A stretch of 64,000 nt of DNA from Purshia tridentata (lineage: Eukaryota; Streptophyta; Magnoliopsida; Rosales; Rosaceae): assembly GCA_003254885.1 (NCBI GenBank), contig QANT01008508.1, forward strand, positions 1 to 64,000, written 5' to 3'. A program made the translations under genes and the position numbers. Below, one piece after another: positions 54,652 to 64,000 of this stretch. The notes beneath the pieces are model-generated. The model was not told where the DNA came from. It saw only the letters and a program-made list of their open reading frames with translations, and searched no databases. How positions within the stretch are numbered: position 1 is the first letter of the stretch; each line of letters opens with the position of its first letter.

Positions 54652-57600
54652 ATGGAGCTTCCTCAACCTCGTCCGTTTGGAACGGAAGGTATTCATTTTT
54701 CGAAAACAGATTTGTTTTTTAATTTTGCGTTTCTGTTTTTTTGTTTTTAATCCAGAAAATCGAAATAAAATGTGTTTTATTTCTTAACCTTGATTTCAAA
54801 GTTTTTCTACAGGAAGAAAACCAACGCATGACTTTCTGTCACTGTACAGTCATTCAACTGCCCAACAAGATCCAAGACCAACTTCTCAAGGTATCCTTCC
54901 TCTTATTTCTTTTTTCCCTCGAATTTTAAATATATAATTTTTCATTTATATTTCAAAAAATAATTATTTTCTGTTTAATCTATGATGGAATTAATTTGCG
55001 AGAGAAAATGTATCTTTTTGGTGGTGTAATTAGACAAATACTTGTCACGATTATGCATGCACGTGACCGTAATTGAATCATATGGATCTGACCATCTGGG
55101 CCATGAATGCGTAGGGCAGCCTTAAATAGGCTGCCCAATATGAAAAAAGAAAGTAAGGGCTAGCAGTTATACCAATGAGCACCATTAGATTAGATTGGCA
55201 TGAGAAATTGAGATGGTGGGGCCTGGGGGTGGGTGGGACCACTTACACCCACCCTTGGGAGTTAGACATGATTTGACATATCACACGTACATCACGCGCT
55301 ATGCAGGTGGCATGATATTGTGGGCTGTCGAGTGATGCACTGATGATGGCTTCATTTTTTATTTTTTTAATAGTAAAGTAAAATCAAGTTTGTTAGCCTG
55401 TAGGCTATAGGACAAAAGATGATGCTTTCCAGTCTACCAAAAAAAAAAAAGAGATGATGCTTCGTCATTTTTTGTGTAATTAACATATTCATAAAAAATG
55501 GTTTTCCACTTGAACTTTCAAATCTGGGATCCGATAAGGATGAAAGATTGGATCAGTGAGAATTGAATCTTCCAGATTTGAGGGAGCTTGTGAATATTTC
55601 ACTTTGGAAAACAAAAAGGAAGGTTGATCGAGTTTGTTATATTTATTAATGTTCATATACCATGAAATACTATGTTTGGTTTGTTGATCCATTAACACGC
55701 CATATAAGACCATATATGGGCTTAACTTTCCCGTATATTCCTTCCCATGCATGGCTTAATTAGAACTCTTCGTCCAATTTCAATTGTAAATGATGTTTTC
55801 ATAACAACAAAGGTCGTTAAGATTTCAGCAAATTAGAAGTGTTAAAATGGTTATGCAATATATGTTAATTCTATGGATCAGGGCAAAATCTGAATAGTAG
55901 CTATTTATTTTGTGATGATCAGGAGGTTACCTTGAAACTCATGATTTCCTACAACCACTTGAACGAATGGGAAAGACCCGTGCCAAGGAAGAAATTACCT
56001 CAGAGATCATATCAACGGCTGAAAAACCACCGCCGGCGGCGGCGGCGCAACCAAATTCGGTGGAGCACATTCTCCCTGGTGGGATTGGGACTTACAGTAT
56101 AAGCCACATATCGTATTTCAATCAAAGGGTTCCAAAACCAGAGGGGGGAACGATGGTGCCAATGCCATTTACAGTGGCTGCTCAAACAAGTAGCACTACT
56201 GATAGAAATGACGAAAACTCAAACTGCAGTTCTTACTCAGGAAGTGGATTCACTCTCTGGGAAGAATCTGCAGCCAAAAAGGGAAAGACAGGGAAAGAGA
56301 ATGTGGCAGAAAGAACCGGTGCTGCCATAAGAGGTAATTTATTTAATTTCTATTTTTTCATGTCCGCCTTCATCGTTCATTCATGCGTGTGGATGTATAT
56401 AACAAATTAATTTACAATTTTTTGTCTATAAAATTTATTACTTTTATCTTAGAATTAAAATGGGTTTTTTTTTTAAAAAAAAGAAAATTTAAAATATATA
56501 CTTTGTCTCTCCTGAGGAAAAAGAAAAATACATAAATAACAACCTATCGGACTCGGAGTAGGCCCACATAAATTTAACTGTCGGGAAAAAAAAGAACAAA
56601 CGGTGAAAATTGGAAATGCAATGAAACTCATAGCGGCTACGTACTGTGGGTTTTACAGGGCAATGGACGTCGTCAGAGCGGCCTTCACAGTCATCTTCAA
56701 ACAACCACCGCAACTGCTTCAGCTCTCAGTCAGTCACTAATCACTATCTATCTCCAACTCTATTATTACTTTAATTTTTTTTAATTATCCATATTACTAA
56801 TTAATTCGATTAGAGATGTACTTTTTTATAATGTGCATGCTTGTTGGAATTTTCAACAGGTCATCTGGGCAAAAGAACATGAGCTTCATGGAGATGATGA
56901 AGTCGGCCGCCAAGAGTAGTACCCAGGAAGACGAACTTGACGATGAAGAAGAGTTTGTTCTCAAGAAGGAGACCTCTACTACTACTACCACCACTGCCAC
57001 CACTCCCTATAAGGGTACGTCTTTAGCATTTTCAATATGGTTGTAATTTTCTGCGATCACCCTGATCATGATTATTGAATCATTGGGTGTTTTTTAATTT
57101 ACAGGAGATTTGAGGGTAAAAGTTGATGTTAACAGCTCTGATCAGAAGGCTAACACGCCACGATCCAAACATTCTGCCACAGAGCAGCGAAGAAGGAGCA
57201 AAATAAATGATAGGCAAGTACTGGGTTCCTCCCTCAGAAATGTAATTTTGATAGTCGAGCTAATTATAAAGAACATTTGAAAACGTTATCATAGTGGTTG
57301 ACGGTTAAAGTTACTATTGCAGATTCCAAATGTTGAGGGAGCTCATTCCCCATAGTGATCAAAAGAGAGATAAGGCGTCATTTTTATTAGAGGTACATAC
57401 ACTTTTTAATAGTAATGGTTTGTTCCTTCCTTCCTCGGTACATTCCAAATTGTTGACTGACTGGAGTTTCATTCTTATTATTCTTTTGCTTCCCAGGTTA
57501 TCGAGTACATTCAGTTTTTACAGGAAAAGGTAACCAAGTATGAGGGTCCATATCAAGGATGGAACCATGATCCAGCAAAATTGATGCCTTGGGTAAATCC

Positions 57601-58888
57601 TTTTTACTTGACTTTACAAATTATGTTCTCTCAGCAATTTGGAAACATTTCTCTCTTGGGAGAAGACAGGTCTTTAACGTTTGTAGCATGTATGCTTTCG
57701 ATATTTACTTGCATGCTTATATACACACAAAAAACTTACGTATTTGCATATATTAGGAAGGTATACCGCCACCTAATAGTAGTCTATCGCCCATTTGCTT
57801 GAAACAGAGAAACAATCACAAGCTTAGGGAAAGTTTCTGTGATCAATCTCGAGGCATGAATGGCGGGTCTGGTCCTGAATTAGTGTTCACTGCAAAGTTA
57901 GATGAGAAAACTACTTCTGCCTCTCCGACAATTCCTGGAAGTGCTCAGAACCCGGTAGAATCTGACACGAGTACTGAAACCACCTTCAAAGCAATGGATC
58001 ACCACCATGGCATAACAAACAAGGCAATGCCCTTTCCTTTTTCAATGCAACCGAGCTTCTTCACTCCTGTCAGAAGTGGTGGTGCATTGCCTCAATTTCC
58101 ACCTAGCTTGCCATCTGATGGAGAGAACACATCAATATCTCAGCCTCAATCTATGTTATGCCAGACAAAATCATGCACTACTGATGGTGCTGTCACTAGG
58201 GATAAGCTAAAAGAACAGGAGCTGACGATTGAAGGTGGTAGAATAAACATCTCAACTGAGTACTCTCAAGGGTGGGTTTTCTTTCGGTCTAATTTACATA
58301 TTTACTTGGTCTTGTCATGTTTCTTTTAAGTTTATTCAATACAATAAGAACTCTTTCATGATCACTGCATAGTTGAGAGGTCTATTTTGAAAATTCATGT
58401 AGATTTATGAGTCAATAACATAAACGGATATTGGGGTTGGACAGGTTGTTAAATACTCTGACACAAGCCCTGCAGAATTCTGGTGTGGATTTGTCACAGG
58501 CCAGCATCTCAGTGCAAATCAAGCTTGGGAAGCATTCAAATAATAGAACTACTATACCAAAATCCATTGTCAAGGTATCATGTTGGTTCATGTCTCTGTT
58601 ATGTCATGCCCTTCTTAATTGCTTCCTTTCCATAGTGTCCCGGTTTCAATGGTTTGTTTTGAATAGTTGAGGCAAATAGTTTCAACATTTGCATAAATAT
58701 CCTTATGTGATAGTCCTAGCATACACATACTGAATTTCAATTTTGTACAAACACACCTAAACTTGTCCTTCATTTTGGTGTAGAACAATGATATTCCCTC
58801 TAGCGATCAAGGAAAAAGACTCTCCAGACTTGCAAGTGGTGAAGACTCCGAACAATCCCAAAAGAAGCTCAAGACAGGCAGAAACTAA
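54652..58888 (+). CDS. BIM1: bHLH transcription factor BIM1 (BES1-interacting Myc-like)
   Basis: Eleven coding exons: 54652-54688, 54813-54890, 55923-56333, 56659-56728, 56860-57014, 57105-57213, 57323-57392, 57497-57592, 57808-58271, 58445-58574 and 58784-58888. They join in phase to 574 aa; Arabidopsis BIM1 is a little shorter. The first 12 residues, [12 protein letters not shown], equal the Arabidopsis start as I recall it. The motif THDFL occurs twice near the N-terminus. [10 protein letters not shown]-like sequence, an acidic [11 protein letters not shown] stretch and the bHLH at about 272-321 follow. The basic region has H273, E277 and R281, the pattern of G-box/E-box binders. [19 protein letters not shown] and [11 protein letters not shown] form the C-terminal conserved part. 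BIM1 binds BES1 and co-activates brassinosteroid genes in the nucleus. Exon 6 ends at a GC donor (AG|GCAAGT), the only one among its introns. Confidence 0.94.
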
Positions 58889-60021
58889 TATGACAAGTCT
58901 ATTATATTAATATTAATATTATTATAATTATTATTTTTAATAATTTATAATTAATTCATTTTTTTGGAACCCCTTTAATTTCATGTATAAGGGGGATTAT
59001 TATTGATGTCTTCTGCTGGTTTAATTATAACCAACCCAGTCGAGACTGAGATTGATTGTACTTGTACATGTAGTGTCTTACAGTTAGTTTGCTGGTTGGG
59101 ATCCATAGATTTTCCCATTAACGAAATATTTCTATTATTTTGTTATCATCATCATTGTTGAAAGCTCCCATTGTAACCTTGAGATTGAGAAGCTGCTCTT
59201 TTTCAGTTAAGGCTTCCCTTCCTCGTGTAAAGCTTTCTTGCATTATTGTTCTTCTCCTTGACAACATGACTTCATTTGTTGGGTGTAACATGTTTTTTTT
59301 TCTTATAAATGTGAACTGATTCTCTGAATTCAGACTCTCGGAGCTTCAAGCTAACTTTTTATCTCATTAATTTCCTATTTCTTTATTTCTTTCTCACTTG
59401 CCACTAATCACTGCTTAAATTTGGTTAATTGGATTGCAAAATGTGTTGGGCCAACCTGATGAGAGCAGTGCCTGGCTTGGGCTCTTATACCTGAACATGG
59501 ATGGAGTCATAGGATTGGACTATTGAGCCCAATCCAATCTGACTTAAAAAAAATAATAATAAAATAGTAAATGATTGAAATTAAATCCAAGTAAAACAAC
59601 ACAAATTAACAACATTGTAAACTGACTTATTTACAACACTAGACATATTGGAAGTTGTTTAATAAGTAAAATGGTTGGATCAGGTGTTAAAGCATTGGAT
59701 CGGGTGAATGATGTTATCTACTCGACAGACTACATCAATTGATGAGGACTTATCTCCAATTCAGTTACCAAAGAGCATCGTAATCTTAAAACGATTGAAA
59801 AATTATAGAAAGAAAAAAAGAGTTGAATTTTCAAAATTATAAGTAAGAAAGCTTTGAATAATGAAAGAAATGCTCAGTTCATCACCAAATGTCATCATCG
59901 GGCCATTCCACCGCTGCATATATTTGTATAAAACTGTCCTGGTTGGTAATAAATAAATATTCTTTATTATAGACTTAAAATTCAAGCAAAGGAGTCACTG
60001 TTCTTCGTTCAAACAAGCAAT
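58889..60021. other. BIM1 3' region and intergenic DNA; no gene seen
   Basis: 3' untranslated DNA to about 59180, then AT-rich intergenic sequence. No gene recognised. Confidence 0.45.
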
Positions 60022-61149
60022 TTTCATATTTAATCTATAGCTTGCTGAGTTTCCTTTGGGTTTATACTATATTAAGTTATTAACCTACTCTATGAATTTA
60101 ATTATAAAATCACGAATCTGCATTAATAAAACATATTTTTTTTCTGATTGGGACGTAGTGGGAAAGCAACTTAATCTGCATCAATTATTTGAATAATGGG
60201 TTTCATTTACACCTACGTTAGTATTTAGTACTTGTGTTTGGGTTTGGGGGTTGGTAATGACCAAATGAGTTTAACACTTACAAAACCTTAGTTTAATGCC
60301 AAAGAATTAAAGCTCTTGGATCATTCAAAGTGGAAGAGGAATTGATTGTCAGCAATCGGACAAAGAGTAATAATATATTTTAGGGTAAATAATCATTTTG
60401 GTTCCCAGACTATTATACTTATATCAGTTTGGTCCTCAGACTTCTAATTTGAAAAATTAAAGACTCTGACTTTTTTAATTTTGTCAATTGAGAACTTTTT
60501 CATTAATTTACACATTTTTTATTCAAATTTATGTTTTTTTGGCACCGTGTAAAGTTCTTTTTGAGGGCAAAATGGTTTATTTCATTTAAATCTTACCATT
60601 TTTTCCTCATTCATCATTTTTTCCTCCTTCATTTCTTGCTAAATTTGGATAAAAATGTGTAAATTATAGAAAAGTCATCAATTGGCAAAATTGAAAAATT
60701 CATAGTCCTTAATTTTCCAAATTAGAAGTCTGTGGACTAAACTGATACAAGTGTAATAGTGTGGGACCATAATGACTATTTACCCTAAAATATATTATTA
60801 CTCTTTGTCCGATTGCTGACAATCAATTCCTCTTCCACTTTGAATGATCCAAGAGCTTTAATTCTTTGGCATTAAACTAAGGTTTTGTAAGTGTTAAACT
60901 CATTTGGTCATTACCAACCCCCAACCCCAAACACAAGTACTAAATACTAACGTAGGTGTAATAAATGAAACCCATTATTCAAATAATTGATGCAGATTAA
61001 GTTGCTTTCCCACTACGTCCCAATCAGAAAAAAAATATGTTTTATTAATGCAGATTCGTGATTTTATAATTAAATTCATAGAGTAGGTTAATAACTTAAT
61101 ATAGTATAAACCTAAAGGAAACTCAGCAAGCTATAGATTAAATATGAAA
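60022..61149. repeat. Near-perfect 1.1-kb inverted repeat (hairpin)
   Basis: The left arm 60022-60391 (370 bp) and the right arm 60777-61149 (373 bp) are reverse complements. By eye they differ only by one 3-bp indel and two substitutions, about 99% identity. The 385-bp spacer is a more diverged inverted repeat continuing a MITE. The inner ends of the arms meet the MITE ends at AGGGTAAATA. The outer arms hold no coding frame. Transcription through it would make a long double-stranded RNA stem. Confidence 0.9.
60382..60786. mobile_element. Inverted-repeat MITE at the centre of the hairpin, about 405 bp
   Basis: It begins AGGGTAAATAATCATTTTGG and ends with the reverse complement of AGGGTAAATAGTCATTATGG. 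Its arms share further blocks such as ATCAGTTTGGTCC and CAGACTTCTAATTTG but differ at many bases, so it is older than the flanking arms. Its ends resemble a very common plant MITE type. The target duplication cannot be read because the flanks are themselves inverted copies. Confidence 0.55.
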
Positions 61150-62497
61150 GTTTGTGGACCAAAACCAAAATAACATTAAGAGTAAAGTTCGAAGACCATT
61201 GTTGTATTTTGCTCATTCTGAAAATACCCAAAATCTTTATTATTGCTATCAGCCAAAAGAAAGAAAAGAAAAAAAAGCTTTAATTATCATAAGTCACGAG
61301 TTCCAGATACTAAAAATAGCAGTGTACAAGCTCATCACATGTTTTGCACTAAACAGAAATGAATGATACCAAATATTTCTGGGTGAAGAAAGCATAGCAT
61401 AAACATAACATAACATAAAAGATGCAGCAACTGTATCAGTATGCCAGCTAATGAAGTCAAGGAGCACATGCAATCATTCCATACTCACACACTTTCCATT
61501 CACATGAATCAAATCTTTTTTTTTTCTTTTCTTTTTTTTTTGCTTAAATTCGAAATCCAATCTATACCGTTTCTATAAACTAATTTGACACAAGTGGATA
61601 TCAAATATGGGAGTTTGGTATATGATAATGATAGAGACAGTATAACTCACACCATTAAACCCCCAAAGACATCTATAAATAAGCAGTTTCCAACAAATCC
61701 ATATAACTCAACCACCTAAACATGTACGGCTGGCTTGCTTTCTTGAGTTGTCATTATCACATGAGATTTTATCACATCACCTTCACTTGTACAACTACCC
61801 AGAAATAAAACCAACTAATCATCTATTAGACAACTTTGATGACCAACAAAACCCCAAAACTCCCAAGTAAATTAAACACTCTTCTTGGGACATATGAATT
61901 AATGGAGTAATTTGCAAAAAATACATAATCATTGTTCCCAGTCATTCTCTCTGAATTAGACCCACATTACAAACGGGGAAAGAGGCAAAGATCTGTGCAA
62001 AAAGAAAAAAAATTTAGGATGTTGTAGTAGTATATGCTAGAGAATCACAAGAGTGACAATACCATAGGCTGTAATCTAAAGGAAACAAAAAACAAAAAAA
62101 TTAAAACAAAAAACAAAAAAATGTAAGGAATAGGGGTTGACCTTCGATGATCTCGCAGATCCAGTAAACCAAAACCTATATTTTTCCATTCCCCCACATA
62201 CATTGCAGTTTAATTGGTTCTCACCCCTGAATGGCAGGGTAGCTTCTATACATGATTTTGGATGGATTATTTGGCTTATATAAAAGATAAAAGATGATGT
62301 CCTCCAGCTGATACCACACAAGATCCTCCCGGGCTTTCTTCAAGTTAACTTCCCCACAGAATCTTCAGCATCTGTCTTTTCAGAACAAAATCCTTCATTA
62401 TCACTATAACTCTGTAGAGAACTTTCTCAGAGATCTGTAGAAAAATAGCCAACACTGTGGAACATTGATGAATGTCACAATCTTCTAACATTATATA
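61150..62497. other. Intergenic region and 3' untranslated DNA; no gene seen
   Basis: The first 60 bp contain GTTTGTGGACC and AAGTTCGAAGACCATTGTTG, which look like a further piece of transposon-derived sequence. The last several hundred bases are likely 3' untranslated sequence of the next gene. Confidence 0.4.
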
Positions 62498-63853
62498 TCA
62501 CGTACTACTCAACTGCTCCTCATCTGACAGTTGCAAACACTCTTCCGGGTTGGCATAGAAATAGTCCTCCTCTTTAGGTCGGTCTTGGATCATCAACCTT
62601 TTAGTTGGGTTCCCCATGCGATCTGCATGAGATTCCTTTACTGCAGCTGAAAATTCATCCCAATTCAAAGATCCGCTAGTGTACTGGTCAATCAAATCAA
62701 CAAGAAGCCTTCTGTCCAGTAGAATCGTCTTCTTGAACCCAAGAAATCTGAAGAACCATGAACACACAATATTGTATCATTTTAGATAAGAGGAAGACAA
62801 AGTATTACAGCAGGAAACTAACATAAGAGAAAGGAAATCCTAGGGCGGATAACGGTCATGTGGAAAAACATCTATTCATCACTTAATATCAAGGATTATA
62901 ACTGGGTGGGTTTGATTTCCAAAATCAATCCTCTGAAGCCACACACAACCACTAGATTCATTACACAATTACCATATAACTTCTAATATAAACAAATGAG
63001 AACTAAACTGTTTGGGGAAACTACCTGCGATGGCCTTCAACAACTTTAGCCATGTTTCCATCATATGTGGGAACAAAAATATCACTCTCCAATGAGACAA
63101 GATAATCCAATGCTGCCATTTGGGATGAGTGGTTTTGAAAAAACCTAAGGTCTGATGGTTCCAACAGTGTCTCCTTTCTAACCTGTTTGAACAAATCCAA
63201 AGGCAACCTTTTAAGAACAGAGAATAAAAAGTAACTAAATACCAAAATACATGAAGGTGGCTTCAGCTTTCATCTACTCACCAATTTCGGATAAGCCTTT
63301 GCAAGACTTGCCATTCTCCTCTCTGCACCGTAGATTTCACCAGCTGCAATATAAATCTGGATATTGGGATCAATGTCAAGTGCTCTCAGTGTAAGCGCAG
63401 TTTCTTCAGGTGTCAAAGGACACAAACCATCTTTCCTTTTCAGGTCAGAATTTATTATTTTCTCTTTCCACCAGGGATAAGCATATCTGAAAAAAATACA
63501 AAAACCGTAAGACAGTAAAATTAATGACTGCATGGTACCCATTGATAGTCAAGTATAGGCTACCTCATTCTTGTCAATTCTTCCACCTCCTCATCATTGC
63601 AACCTTGAGTACAGCCAGAAAATGCCAACATGTCCATTTCATATCTAAGATGAAGTACTAGGAATGGACCATTTTGCCTTAGAAGCTTGATAACCCTTTT
63701 ACCTAACTCCTCTATCTGAGAAGTGAATCTCAGAGCACTAAAATTTACTCGGCATCGAAGTTTCTGAATCTCCAAAGGTTGTCCATTATTGGCAAGTCGT
63801 GCATCAGTTCTATTTAGATGTACAACTTTGTATTTTTGTATCAAAGGAAGAAT
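62498..63853 (-). CDS. O-fucosyltransferase-family protein, 3' part (runs off the window)
   Basis: Four exons are visible: 63564-63853, 63282-63486, 63025-63182 and 62498-62747. They join in phase for about 300 residues. Upstream exons lie beyond 64000, so the start, membrane anchor and first half are not seen. The sequence contains the family motif [16 protein letters not shown], then [33 protein letters not shown], a potential acceptor/donor loop [21 protein letters not shown] and a C-terminal tail ending DEEQLSST. These are typical of plant GT106/GT65-related proteins of the At1g04910 type, Golgi type-II membrane proteins proposed to transfer fucose or rhamnose. The exact substrate is unknown. 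Lengths and splice sites are as expected for the family. Confidence 0.88.
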
Positions 63854-64000
63854 CTGTATGAGGCATAAGAATAACATATATTAATTTGAAATTAGGATAA
63901 ACCGAACAGCTATGACAATGCAAAGCTAAAGACTTGCATCTCAATCAATATCAGAAATTCAAGCAAATATGATGAGGTTTATTAATGTTTAAGAGTTGCA

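Noticed and set aside
1-64000. LTR elements, retrovirus-like elements, CRISPR arrays, rRNA genes
   Set aside because: No long direct terminal repeats with coding interior, no spaced short repeats and no rRNA sequence were recognised in the window.

Overview
The window is nuclear DNA of a flowering plant. Its genes are intron-rich with GT-AG introns, the intergenic DNA is AT-rich and full of short non-autonomous DNA transposons, and the gene set is plant-specific: a PLS-DYW PPR protein, a UGT89-type glycosyltransferase, an RGF/GOLVEN peptide precursor, the brassinosteroid bHLH BIM1 and a plant PI4K-gamma. A rosid eudicot, perhaps Rosaceae, is my inference from the general style of the proteins; nothing here proves the family. 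All names come from remembered protein families; no search was run. I recognised no retrovirus-like or LTR element.

Layout. 1-14.3 kb is the accessory region: four minus-strand copies of a small, unrecognised four-helix membrane protein (about 26-1458, 4007-4480, 7162-7659, 13813-14259), two gene fragments, and several MITE-like elements. The first copy is cut by a 930-bp hAT-type transposon with an exact 8-bp target duplication. Between copies 3 and 4 sits an unrelated plus-strand gene for an ARMC7-like armadillo protein (12024-13721).

15-45 kb is gene-dense and ordinary: a 975-aa DYW-class PPR protein, a small five-exon protein of unknown role, a group-S-like bZIP factor, an acidic RING-H2 E3 ligase, the 12-exon replication factor CTF4/AND-1 (EOL1) with E2F-like promoter sites, an RGF/GOLVEN peptide precursor, a UGT89B-type glycosyltransferase, a protein with RING and PHD fingers, and a PI4K-gamma kinase with a long leader intron.

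45.4-53.6 kb has no convincing protein gene, but holds a GC-richer block with seven exact CACGTG boxes in about 1 kb, several short tandem duplications and one isolated TATA-like site. 53.6-58.9 kb is the 11-exon BIM1 gene, with one GC-AG intron inside its bHLH domain. 60.0-61.1 kb is an almost perfect 1.1-kb inverted repeat centred on a MITE. 62.5-64 kb is the 3' part of an O-fucosyltransferase-family gene that runs off the right edge.

The genes are not an operon or an evident pathway. The most unusual structures are the tandem membrane-protein cluster with its transposon-truncated member, the 1.1-kb hairpin and the G-box cluster.
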